Positions 21,841-33,044 of a stretch of 64,000 nt of DNA are shown piece by piece. The DNA is taken from contig NC_037599.1 in assembly GCF_003073045.1 (NCBI RefSeq), positions 434,001 through 498,000 of the forward strand, written 5' to 3'. This DNA is from Pomacea canaliculata. Taxonomy: Eukaryota; Mollusca; Gastropoda; Architaenioglossa; Ampullariidae. Made by a program: the position numbers and the translations under genes. The notes under the pieces were generated by a model. That model was not told where the DNA came from, did no database searches, and saw only the letters and a program-made list of their open reading frames with translations. How positions within the stretch are numbered: position 1 is the first letter of the stretch; the number at the start of each line of letters is the position of its first letter.

Positions 21841-22806
21841 ATATACAACATGCACATACATTAGTTATCGTCAGCCACGAGATGTACAACATACACATAC
21901 ATTAGTTATCGTCACAGATGTTACAACATACACATTACATTAGTTATCGTCAGCCACGAGATGTACAACATACCACATACAATTAGTTATCGTCACGAGA
22001 TGTACAACACACATACATAGTTATCGTCACGAGATGTAAACATACAACATACATTAGTTATCTGTCACGAGATGTACAACATACGCATACATTAGTTATC
22101 GTCACGAGATGTACAACATACACATACATTAGTTATCGTCACGAGATGTACAACATACACATACATTAGTATCGATCAGTCACGAGATTGTACAACATAC
22201 ACATACATTAGTTATCGTCACGAGATGTACAACATTACACATACATAGTTATCGTCACGAGATACAACTCACATACATTAGTTATCGTCACGAGATGTAC
22301 AACATACACATACATTAGTTATCGTCACGAGGATTACAACATACACATACATTAGTTAGCGTCAGTCACGAGATGTACAAACATACACATACATTAGTTA
22401 TCGTCACGGAGATGTACAACATACACATACATTATTATTCGTCCCGAGATGTACAACATACACATACATTAGTTATCGTCACGAGATGTACAACATACAC
22501 ATCATTAGTTATCGGCATGTACAACATACACATACTTAGTCATGTACATAACGTTATCGTCAGTGAATGTACAAACATACACATACATTAGTTATCGTCA
22601 CGAGATGTACAACATACACATACATTAGTTATCGTCACGAGATGTACAACATACACATACATTAGTTTCGTCACAGATGTACAACATAACAGTCGCAGTC
22701 ACAGATACAACATACAATACATAGTTATTATCGTCACGAGATGTACAACATACACATACATTAGTTAATCGTCACGAGATGTACAACATACACATACATT
22801 AGTTAT
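21841..22806. repeat. 37/41-bp minisatellite in GT14 intron 1, about 26 units (copy A)
   Basis: Units contain GTCACGAGATGTACAACATA followed by CACATACATTAGTTATC. Some carry a 4-bp longer GTCAGCCACGAG form. It fills much of intron 1. The copy B array is about 2.6 kb. Units in A carry many indels. Confidence 0.92.
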
Positions 22807-24277
22807 GCGCTCCTCCAGCAGACGTGTGTTGACGTGTTGTACAGCCTCAACTCATCATCTCGCCACAAGTTTGGCAAAGCGACCTTTCACCCACCCACCC
22901 CAGTTCTCCCACAGGGATGCGAGCTCCTACCATCACGACTGTCGGTTGTGGCCCACAGATGGTCTCATCAGGACAGGAGTTGAGGCTGTACTCGTGTGTC
23001 TGTGTGCGTCCCTGGTGTCACGTGGCGTCACCCAAGCCTTCGAGGCAGTGGGGTGGGTGTGGGTGGGGAACTGAAGCCGTTGTTTTGTTGTGTCGCAGGT
23101 GGTTCGTCTGCTGCGAGCGATGTACCGCCCACAACGTCTACTGTATGCACGCGGACCGCGAAGTCACCTGACACCTTCCACTCCAGCCTGCGCCACGTCA
23201 TTCCTGTCTGCCCAACGTCATGCTGACTGGACACCGCTGTCGACGTCCAGTTGGCCGATACTCTGCTGCTCAGCAAGCGGTATGACGTCGACAAACCCGG
23301 CGTACTCGTGGCGCCTGTGACGTCGACACATTAGGTGTTCCTGATTCTGTTATTTCTATAGTAAACCTCGAAGCGAAAGCTGCTCGAGTGTGAATACATT
23401 GATAACAATGTTGGAAAGTGTCTGACACCTCGCTGGCCCATACAATTTTTAACAAGTTCTTTTTTTTACAAGTTCTGAAATGTAATGATGACTGCAACGT
23501 TTCGTAAGTAAATATATTTATGTCAATATGTCAATGTCACATTTCTGTTTATTACCTGATTGCCAGTGAAGCTGACACACTGCATCAGTGGGTGCACACC
23601 TTATAAATCACTCCACGCAGTGTGCTGTGTGGTTAACAGCACAGACGCTGATAGTAAACAAACAATGAATACCCTGATACAATATGTTACCTATTCACAT
23701 TTCTCGTCCTTGTGTCGCTATTCGAAAAGAGCCAAAAAAGTACCTGCACCTCACACCTGCTGATGACGTCACCAGATGGACGCTTCACGCACTTGGGCTG
23801 ATACTCATCGTCCCATTGCACATTAGTCTGCGATGAACGACCGAGCAGCTACTCTTGTCAATGAAGACAGTCCACTCACCAGTCCTGTAAAATATTTGTC
23901 ATACTTGGTCAAATGTTCGCCGTGTTGCTTAGACTATGAATGTGCCTCCGTTTCTCAAGAGCCTGAGATCGCGTTGGGTTCTGTGTTTGTTCCCAGGAGA
24001 TGTTTGTGTTTACATTCAGGGAGATGTCTGTTTGTATTCAGAGATGTTGTTATACTCAGGAGATGTCTGTCTGTATTCAGGAGATGTCTGTTTGTTGTAG
24101 GAGATCCTATGCTTGCGGATGTTGTGCAACATGCGACCAAGTGCGCTACTTTATTAACCTGACTGGTCAGGAGTTTCCCTCAAGACCAAAGGAGCTGGTT
24201 CAAATCCTGACGGCCTTTCGCGGCGCCAACGACATTCGCGGAACTCGGCATCCGTCAGTACATGGCCGACTTTCTCT

Positions 24278-24419
24278 CTCTCTTGTGTGTGTGTGTGCAC
24301 GCGCGCGCGCGAGTAATTTGTTTGTTGTGTGTGTGTGTAAGTGCTTGCGCGCGCGCGAGTAATTTGTTTGTTGTGTTGTGTGTGTGTGTGCGCCCGCGCG
24401 CGCGGCGAGTAATTTTTTG

Positions 24420-24450
<31 letters not shown>

Positions 24451-24508
24451 TGTGTGTGTGTGGGTGGTGTGGCGCGCGTGTATTTGTTTGTGTGTGTGTG
24501 TGTGTCCC
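24278..24508. repeat. Alternating GT/GC microsatellite cluster in GT14 intron 3 (copy A)
   Basis: Three to four units, each a (GC)n plus (GT)n run joined by GAGTAATTTGTTTG. Long alternating purine-pyrimidine tracts are the classical Z-DNA-forming type. It follows exon 3 directly. Confidence 0.8.
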
Positions 24509-25790
24509 CTTAGCACCACACGTAACCAATGTTCGGTCTTTCGTTGACGGTGGAGTTGAGAAGCTAGGTGCGCTGTTGAAACAGATTCCTGAGCGTTTTT
24601 TTCTGTGTCAGGAGGTTTTCCGGTCGTTGAAGAAAATTGCCAGCGCCTATAACCTGACGTCAGTAAAGGCTGCTGTGACATCGTGGCGTCAGCGCGCTTT
24701 TGCGGACTACGTTCCACAGCCGCGTGGCACGTGGACTTGCTGACGTGGCCACCCAAGTACGCTTTCCAGAAGAGATTTTTCAGCACCTTGAACCACAACC
24801 CAACCTGGCGCGTACCTGGCTCCTACACAGGTGACTTCTGAACGGTCAAAACAACCAAACAAGGTCACACACACACACACAAATTGTAAATATGAATTCC
24901 TTGTGCGCCAGGACTTCGGTCCGTTTGAAGAGGGAACAGCGCAAACCAATTCAAGCGTCAGAGAGAGAAAGGCGAGAGTGAGAAAAGATTGAGCAGTCAC
25001 AGAGGAAGATGGCGAGACGGATTTCTTTCATCATTATTTCTTGCTGTCGGTGTCGCGTATCAGAAAATTCTAGCACTTGCTTGCATCATCTAGAGAAAGC
25101 CAGCGAACACGCACTGTTCATAAACCTCGAGTGAAGGGATAAGGGAAGTAATCCCTTTTGACACGAAAACTCGAGAAATCGCTGTTATGTCCCTTGACAT
25201 TCTCACCCAGCGATCGCCTCTTTGTTATCGTGTCGAGAGCTGAGGTCAGGCGTAGCGGCAAGCAGCAGCAGCAGCAAATATTGCGTACATGTTGTATCTA
25301 GTCATATCTAACCTGATCGAATTGCACCAGTATTTGTCCACCTCACCCCTGTCCTCTACAACTCTTTCTCTCATTCTGTCCTCTTTTCCTTCTGTGCTTT
25401 TAAGTGAGTGCGTGCAGCTAAATCTTGTGTCCCCAACAGCGAGCACCATGTTGGGCTGTGTGCAGGTGGACAGCGCGATCCTTCAAGAGAATTCACCGTT
25501 TAAGCTGTGGAAACACAACGGGTTTCCGCACGTGCAGCCGTGCGCGGGCCGCTGGGTGCGCGGCATTTGTCACTTCGGGGGTGCACGACGTGACCCGGAT
25601 GACCCGCTCGCGCGCCTTTTTGCCAACAAGTTTCCTACGACCTTCAGCCTCTGGCCTACGACTGCCTGGAAGGAATGGTCTGGCACAAAGTGCAGCTGGA
25701 GGACAGCGGGCGGCCCCGCCACTCACACGTCTCCTGTATGAAGAGTCCAACATCGTAAGTTCGCTACCAAGGGCCCCGTTCTCATCTGGC

Positions 25791-25796
25791 AATAAA
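25791..25796 (+). terminator. AATAAA overlapping GT14 stop codon (copy A)
   Basis: The polyadenylation hexamer is formed by the last Gln codon, the stop codon and one further base (CAA TAA A). The same arrangement is present in copy B at 57,073-57,078. Confidence 0.4.
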
Positions 25797-26177
25797 CTGA
25801 TCGTCAACCACACCTGCGCATCTGTCTTTCTGTCATTCTGTGTATTGCCTGTGTGTCTGCGTGCGCGATGGAGCGTGTGACAACATGTACAGTATCTCGA
25901 TTCCACCCGTTACGACAGGATGCTGAACGCAATGAGATGTGCGACAGTCGGGCGGTGAAGGGTTGCACGGGTCAGACCCCAGACTTGTAGAAGTTTGTAT
26001 TATAGGTCTTGTACAGCTGTTAAAACGTATTCTGCCGGCTACACATGTATCGTCCATTAACAGCCAGACTACACAGTATAGACTACAGTCTACAAAACAC
26101 TCGACCACCTGTATATTGTTACCCGATGTAACAAACAGGCCCCGTATGCATGTAGACCGGAGAAGGGGTCTAATCGG

Positions 26178-26542
26178 CAGGGTTGTCCATGGGACATATT
26201 TTTCTATCCCGTCCCATCCTATCCCATGGCAATTTATGCCTGTCCCATCCCGTCCCATCCCATGGGACGTTTCCCATGGGATTCCTATAGTAATAACATC
26301 CCTATGGACAACACTGCTGGTACGGCCAAAACAATTTTCGCACTTACTTTTAGCAGTGGAAATCTATGTTCATTTTTCCAATAATTTACTTACGCAACTG
26401 CAAATTTCAGCGTAAATTTATTTTACAATATCAAGTATCGACTACCATGGGAAATACAAATGTGTGCTGTCCCAATCCCATCCATTCCCATGGACGTTTC
26501 CCATGGATTCCCATGGGATTCCCATTCCTATGGACAACACTG
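26178..26542. mobile_element. Non-autonomous hAT element (MITE), 365 bp, present only in copy A
   Basis: The ends are inverted repeats, CAGGGTTGTCCATGGGA at the left and the complement of CAGTGTTGTCCATAGGA at the right, matching at 15 of 17 positions and of the hAT CAGNG type. It is flanked by a perfect 8-bp target-site duplication, CTAATCGG (26,170-26,177 and 26,543-26,550), the length typical of hAT. Copy B carries one CTAATCGG (57,440-57,447) with no insert, which is the empty site. The interior is rich in CCCATGGGA words and encodes nothing. The last 16 bp also occur internally at 26,301-26,316. Confidence 0.92.
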
Positions 26543-26687
26543 CTAATCGGTAATAGAGCTCATCCGGGTGGATAGGAGCGAAAAATTCGAATGCACGAGA
26601 GCCCGGAGAAGCTGTCCGGTCTGGCTTCTCGCGTATAAAGTTATCGGCGAGTCCGGGGCTGTGTAAACTCGCTATCCGGGAGGAAAA

Positions 26688-27051
26688 ATGGCGGCCTTCA
26701 CTGTGTTTACTAGCAACAACGTCGATTGTCCAGACGAAATCGGGTGGTTTGGTGACAGATTCGCACCCGTTTGAAGTGTTGGATGAATTAAAACTGTATT
26801 GCAAACTTCAGTTTAGCCGAGAGAACATTCTAGCGATGACCGCTGTAGTGGCATGCGAGATCGCTGTCACCAGTCGGCAAGGCACACTAACATCGTCACT
26901 ACAAGTGCTCATGACTGACGATATTTTGCCACAAATATCAAACTTTCAAGAAGTGTGTGGAGAATTCACTGATGTAAACAAATCGACTGTTATTAGTACT
27001 GTGAGTCCCTGTGACGAGAGTCACCGATGGTTCGCATCGGCGAGCGCCTAA
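26688..27051 (+). pseudogene. HARBI1-like (PIF/Harbinger) transposase fossil, N-terminal part (copy A)
   Basis: From an ATGGCGGCC start the text runs MAAFTVFTSNN, and after a frame change HPFEVLDELKLYCKLQFSRE, SLQVLMTDD, and EFTDVNKSTVISTV. The order (NPFE-like block, FSRE block, helix-turn-helix with GVNKSTVS-like motif) matches the N-terminal half of HARBI1-type nucleases. The DDE catalytic part is missing. It is present in both copies and decayed differently. Remaining inverted repeats were not identified. Confidence 0.6.
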
Positions 27052-27215
27052 CAAAATTTCATTGCTCAAGGTTGTGCTGAAAGACAAAGATATGCAGACA
27101 CATCGGCCTGTGAATTCAACTCCAACAGTGGCGTAGGAAAGATGTTTCGGCGTTGGGGGGGGGGGACAAAAAAAAAAAAAAACTCACTCACCACTCTTTT
27201 TGTTTTTTTTCACTC

Positions 27216-27286
27216 AGATTTGAACACACCGCTTTCAGTGTGGGGGTGTGTGTTCAGACCTCGTCTTAACCACCAGGCTATACAGC
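27216..27286 (-). mobile_element. tRNA-derived SINE head (copy A)
   Basis: On the minus strand the sequence has a polymerase III A-box-like TAGCCTGGTGGTTAAGA and a B-box-like GTGTGTTCAAATC with tRNA-like spacing, starting GGCTGTATAGCC. The 3' side ends in simple A/C-rich sequence. It is a SINE, not a tRNA gene: the acceptor stem does not close and there is no sensible anticodon arm. Confidence 0.55.
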
Positions 27287-27289
27287 CCG

Positions 27290-30035
27290 TTACCAACTAC
27301 GTGTCTAAAGTTCGTGAAGAAGTCAACTTCGCGTTACCCAACAATGAACAACTCGCTGACCGAGACGCACAACTCCCCAAACCGGTGACGTCATCGACAA
27401 CGAGGCTGTTAGTTAACGAAGATGACTAGTGCACGACGGACCACGAAACCTGCTACTGTCCCCCTAGGTACCCAAACTGCAGGAACACACACGTCATACT
27501 CAATGGAGTGCACAAGATCGGAGTGACCAGACGGCAACAATCCTACCGATCCCGTCTCCCCTCCAGACATCATTGTACGCTGTGGTCAGAGTTGCCTGCC
27601 CAGTCAATGGAGGACATCGAAAATGGACTACAGTACCTAAAAAGAACACAACAAGAAATAAAGTGACAAGATGGCCGGTCCTCCACAGTTCATACAATTG
27701 CTATCCCATAATGTCGAGGACTTTGTGTGGACGGCAAGCACAAGCAAGACAAGGGAGAGAATAAGTTCACTGACCCATGTGACTACTCGACACGAGGTGT
27801 CCGTGCTAACGGTCACCCAGGACCAGCACGGGGACTCACCGTGAAAATATTAGAAGAAGTGTAACATTTCAACTGCGACATGACGGTTTGCTCGTGAAAC
27901 ACGATCCTGGCTTGTTACAAAGCATAACGTGTTTGTTATTGTGTACTTACAGACATTGCTTGACGTCACGAGCATACACTGCAATGATTTCTTGACTTCC
28001 ACGATACTTCAGTCCTGCTTCTACACTTACATCGCAAGGAAGAGCTGTGCCGGCCGATATCCTTGTTTTAGTAAAAAATGTATTTAATAAGTTTTTGCAT
28101 AGACTGCAGTTACGGTTGACAATTTGATTTTAGTGCAATTTGACACCGAGTTTAACCAGCAAGTCTGGACTTAAAACCCACAGATGAAACGCAGGGTTCG
28201 GAGACAGACCAGGAGGAGATCGATCCTCGGCCTCAGAACCGGCTTATCACAAGGACCTAGTCTGCGTCTGCCTGCTCACCACAAGCTGGCAATGTCAGAA
28301 AGTCTCACCTGGAACAGTCGCATACGATAAGGTGACAACACAAAGGCTTTCCCGTCCTCCACTCTTATCACACCTGCAATACCCTCAAGCACTTGCTTGA
28401 CCTGTGAGTATGGAGCACTCGCTGTCAGACCCTTGTTATGCGACAAGAAGTAGTGGCTAGCACCTCACATTGCACCAAAACTAACACACAGATAGTCAAA
28501 GGCATATTTTAAGCAGTCAACCGTTAAAAAGATCGAAGAGTACAGAAGACACTGACATTCAGATGTCGATGTTTTGTAAAAACTACAAATTGTTTAGAAG
28601 GCTTTTCTGATAAACTCTGTGTGTGTGGCGTGCATGTGCGTGCGAGAAAATAAATATGGACGTGTCTACAATACAAATTCTTTTGATTACCTAGACAGCT
28701 AAAGTGAAGAAAATAATCTACCCTTGGTTTTTGTTTTGGTTGTTTTTCTGTCGTAGGACATTAGCAGAAACTCTGTGCACCCCACAAGGGAAAAGACATT
28801 TGAAGTTGAAAGGCGAAAGTGTGGCGTGTTCTGATTGATCCTTGAGACACAAAAGACGACGATTGTTGTCGTTCGTGGTGTACTTCTGTGGAAAAAGTGT
28901 TTCTCCTACAGGTGGATGCTTGCAGTAAACAAAGAGGAGGAAAGGAGGAGGAGGAGGAGGAAAGGGGAAACAGGAGGCGGCGAGAGCAGCTGTTCATTAC
29001 GGACTGACGTCTGCATTTATAACTAAGCTCTGTCTTGCCTACTCTGTGTGTTGTGTCTAGTTTTGTTATCTGTAGCAGCGGTTACTTTGATGACAGTTCG
29101 ACTGGTTTAAACGCAACCAAACCATCAGGTTCCTTCTCAAGCCTTCAGACCAAGGACTAATGTTGTAGCCGAGACTCTACGCCAAGCCAATCTCTTGGTC
29201 CCAGTGGACGCCAAACAGAAAACTGTTGGCATGATGAAATCTTCCATCATCCTCATAGTCGTTGTTATCATTTTTTTTTCGGCAGTATGGGTTGGTCACG
29301 CTTTCGACTAAGCTGATCAGCATGTTGAGCCCACAGTTGGAGAAGCTGCAAATTACCCAAGATGGCGTCTTATTGTGTCGAAATGCATCGCGGATGAAAC
29401 CCTTCTGAAAAAAGAGCTGACACCCTACAAAACAAGATTGCATTGCGACTCTCGCCACTCTGTGGCCCTGCTGTAGTTGCTTTGTTATCTTCTTGACTAT
29501 ACACGACTCAAGGGAGTGTGTCCGTAATCTCATCTGTCTGTGGCAGTGCAGAAGGGGCGGGGACAGGGGACCACCCCCCCAGACAGCGAATTTCTAGGTT
29601 CCTGCAGCACTGGCCACCTCGTCTTGAGCTGTGCCCCTCTACAACCTCTCCTCTACCCTACCTCCCCCCCCCAATCACAGCTCTCGTCTGATACAAGGAG
29701 TGCGGAAAGATTCGGGTGCTAAGAGCTGTAATGTGCTTAGTCCAGACACGTTGTCGTTGTCAGCCACTGCACCAGCGCCTGTCCGGCGGAGGACTGGGCC
29801 TGTCTCCCAGCGAGTTTGTGAAAAAAAATGTTCGTGCTACAGCCTGCAGAAGCTGTCCGGTGTTGTTGAGTCAGCTTTGACATGAACAAAACCACAACGA
29901 CAACAGTGAGACATCAGAAAAGGTGAGTGGATGGCTCAACAAGAATGTTCTTTTTATAGACATTTGCACACGATTTATTGAAAACTTTCTGCATTCCAAT
30001 ATTTCCATAAAATCTACTAAGTAGCACTTTGTTTG
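27290..30035. other. Unresolved DNA between SINE and unknown 3' exon (copy A)
   Basis: It may hold upstream exons of the gene whose 3' exon is at 30,040-31,115, but I could not fix any with consistent splice phases. A purine run (AGG)n lies near 28,930-28,970. The counterpart 58,225-60,931 in copy B is equally unresolved. Confidence 0.3.
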
Positions 30036-30039
30036 TTAG

Positions 30040-31115
30040 GTTTCATCGACATTCAACATCACAGCCGAAGATGGAGGAATCAGACTAGAAAGACCTCACC
30101 TAGCACGGAGAAGCAAACCACTTCACAGCAGGAGAGACTCTTCACTCGCCACATCTCCCCGGAGGTTCTGCGCCTCTTTCAGGAAAGTTATGGCTTGACT
30201 TCAATCCTTCCCATAACCCACCTCCGCCTTCAGTGAGCCCCATACTTTGCAAGGAAGAAGACATTCACAGTGGGACAAAGCACGTGGACATCGTTGTGCA
30301 CCAGCAGACTGTGACCCCTCTCGTAAAGGTCAAGGGTCAGCAGATTACTGCACGGACTGTGTCACTGCTACATCGTGAGAGAGCCGAGAGCAGGTCACGG
30401 GTCCTAGCCGACTTCCGCTGGGTAATCACCCACCCCAAGCACGCGTCCCCCGTGGAAGTCTCCCTCACAACGCGCAACAGCGTAAAGCAACATCGACTGC
30501 CGCCTCGCCAAGATGGCGCCCTGGCTGTAACAACAGAAAGCGTGACGGACAGCGTCGCACCAGCATCAGCATCATCAGCAGCAGCAAGCAGCAACACACC
30601 AGACACCACACAACACGACACGCCTTCTGGCGACACGTTCGTGGCCGAGCACTGAGCGACGCGTCTGCGCTCAAGCGTCCAAGGCATCAGCGCGTCACTA
30701 GCAACGCCAGGTTCCGGTTGTGCGCAAGTCGCAGTCTTTCTAGTTCCGGTATCCGTCATCGAACACATTCCGCCTGGGAGTCGCAGCTCAGCTGACAACC
30801 AACTTCCGTCAGCGGACCCCTCAGAGGTCGTTGTCCTTCAGGCACGTGGGATCGGATCGTTCATCCAGCATTTGGAGGACCGTCGGCAGGTCGGAGTCTC
30901 TTTACGTGCAACACCTGATTGAGCTCGCACAGGCGACAGCTCAACCCTCCGCAGCAGAGCAGAAGAGGAACTCTCCAAGACTCACGCGGTCTGCCGCAGA
31001 AAGTTGTCTTTCCCATGGCCGTTCCGTCCGAGGAGCTGCACTACCTTGTACGACACAGTTTTTGCCGCACACCTCACCTGGCGCGAGACGCGCGGAGATG
31101 ACGCACATGGACTGA
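30040..31115 (+). pseudogene. Unrecognised Ser/Arg-rich 3' exon, frame broken (copy A)
   Basis: Counterpart of 60,932-61,986, with the same acceptor (TTTGTTAG) and the same stop. Several indels break the frame. One of them, CGCCTCTTT here against CGCTCTTT in B, makes the local text ERLFTRHISPEVLRLFQE, which reads more like protein than the corresponding B frame. Copy B may therefore also contain an error at about 61,066. Confidence 0.5.
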
Positions 31116-33044
31116 CGTCACAAACGGTCTTTCTGAAGGTTTGTGCCTCGCGTGCTGTGGGCGGATGCCGGGTACCTTCCTCCGTAAGGCAGATGAGAGG
31201 TTAGTTTCAGGTTATCAAGTGTGCACTCATTCTATTTACACTAGAGATGTCTCCATAGGTCTATCTTTATTCATCCATCAGACCACAAAAACTTGTATGA
31301 CTGGACTGATGGCAGACAATTTTTTTTTCCAGTTAACTACTAAAACGAGCTGCTGTCTACAAAGCTTCCGGTTAGTCACATTCATTGTTAGGCTCGCCGA
31401 GACTAAACGGCGGAGAACTTGCAAAGGCTAAGCGTTGGTCTCGGCACGACAGACAGCAGTCACCTGTACACGTCTGTGCTCAGACTTTAGCACTCTCAAT
31501 GTATAAAGAAGCTGAGATAGTTAAAAGGTTTTTGTCGTACACGTGATATGTCAGTTATGATCTTAGGTAACTTTTCATGTAAACGTACAAACATATCTGT
31601 TACAACAATACATTTCTGTCACAACACGGTGTGCTGTGATTGTCTGTGGTGTCTATAAGGACATTCCCGATCTACGGACTCGCGACATTTTGACATTAAC
31701 ACTGACAACGTATGAGGTGTGCGGACCGAGAGAAGACACTGGCGGTTGACAGTGCGCTGCATCAGGACTCAGCTGTCGACACAGGAAGTGCAAGCTGAGC
31801 TTGAACGACAACCCACAGACTTCAAGATGAGGGTCCGTCCTTCCCAGGCGTTGTGGGCGTCTTCTCGTGCCGTCTGCCACTGTGTGTGTAGTCCTGCTCG
31901 TTCATCCTGATTCCTTGAACGAGTAGACGTCCCCAAGCATTCAGTCCACTGATGAGACCCGCCACTGATCTTGAGTATAATCTACGTGCTCTCTCATGTG
32001 CATGCAACCGAGATGAAGGCGCGCCTGTAACGGCCTCGCTGTGCCGAGACGACAAGGGATGTGGACTGAGCAGTATTTATTTAACCGTGTTATGTTCTTT
32101 CTCGCAGAAAAAAACTCGTTCCTTGACAATTTATAATTTGTCCGAGACACACTCACTGTCAACAGAGCGAGTGACACGAGTTCACTAGCCACTAGAGCTC
32201 AGCCACACCTGTGAGCTGAGTAAGAGGGTTTAGATGGATGGCAAGAGAAAAGGGCGAGGAAACCATTTAATTAACTTGACCTCCCGTCACGCGAGTGAAG
32301 GGACACCCCGTGTAGGGGGGGGGGAAAGTGCGGTGTTGATGTTTTTTGTATCTCGATTTTTTGTTTTGTTGACTTTTTCCTGTATTGTTGTAAAGGTGTA
32401 GATAATGTATTAGTCATTTGTTTTGGCTGTGACTGGTGTCGGCGCAGTTATTGAGTTCATTTTGTCGCGGAGCACTCGGCAGGAATGTTGTGGATCGCTC
32501 CTGGAGAGCGGCCGACTTGTTTTAACGTCTGGCCCCGTGTGCAGGCCTCCAGTGTGTGGTTGTTTTTTTTTTTTTAATGATAATTTTGGAAAAAATATAT
32601 AACGTGGATCAGTCGCAACATCAGGCTCCAGTGAAAATTCATTAACAGTGTAAAAAGAATATTATTCAGCAATGACAATACAGAAGGACTTTTGCCGGAC
32701 TGTCAGCTCCAGTACATGTACACATTGCTTTGTTAACGATCACCTGCTCAATGAACAGCAACTTTAATCTTTTAGGATTGTGTCTAGCAGTCAGAAATAT
32801 TAATTAAGTAATAATAAGAGACTGACTGAGAAAATACACAGAGAAATAATGTTTTACCATTTATCGTTGGCCATTTTGACCACAATTCTCAGTTAATAGA
32901 ATGAAATGTTCCACGATGATACACGGCTGCACAGAGGCGGAGGTCGTTTGTGACGTAACAGAAGTGCAAAGGTCCAGAGGTCTACATTACGTGCACTGCG
33001 AGCGTCCGTGACAACACACAGGCACACGATAGAACACACAGAGG
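31116..33044. other. Non-coding sequence leading into the CA minisatellite
   Basis: No gene supported. 31,653-31,910 has short open frames on both strands without motifs. About 865 bp present in copy B (62,778-63,642) is missing after 31,946. A G9 run near 32,318 marks the last point shared with the window end of copy B. Confidence 0.35.

Larger units (their letters stand above)
21037..25795 (+). pseudogene. GT14 beta-1,6-N-acetylglucosaminyltransferase gene, indel-broken (copy A)
   Basis: The same five exons as the intact copy B gene can be placed: 21037-21602, 23099-23279, 24101 to about 24257, 24612-24830 and 25466-25795. Splice sites are conserved, but single-base insertions and losses break every exon. 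In exon 1, for example, an extra T near 21,052 and an extra G near 21,065 shift the frame within the membrane anchor. The random scatter of 1-nt indels with few substitutions looks more like uncorrected sequencing error than biological decay. The underlying allele may therefore be functional. Confidence 0.75.
13789..32318 (+). repeat. Copy A of a duplicated 18.5-kb block (equivalent to 43,091-64,000)
   Basis: Every recognisable element here reappears in the same order and orientation after the N gap: last ERI exon, LINE RT, 20-bp array, mariner, CACC array, GT14 gene, 37-bp array, HARBI1-like fossil, SINE head and the unknown 3' exon. Copy A diverges from copy B by single-base indels (dense from about 21 kb onward), substitutions, array lengths, and A-only segments at 14,921-14,968, about 16,330-16,612, 18,440-18,844 and 26,178-26,542. 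The relation is most simply allelic (see findings). Confidence 0.9.

Noticed and set aside
26685..26780. Short intact gene starting MAAFTVFTSNN
   Set aside because: The frame closes after fewer than 35 codons in both copies, and the text continues in another frame as HARBI1-like; a transposase fossil.
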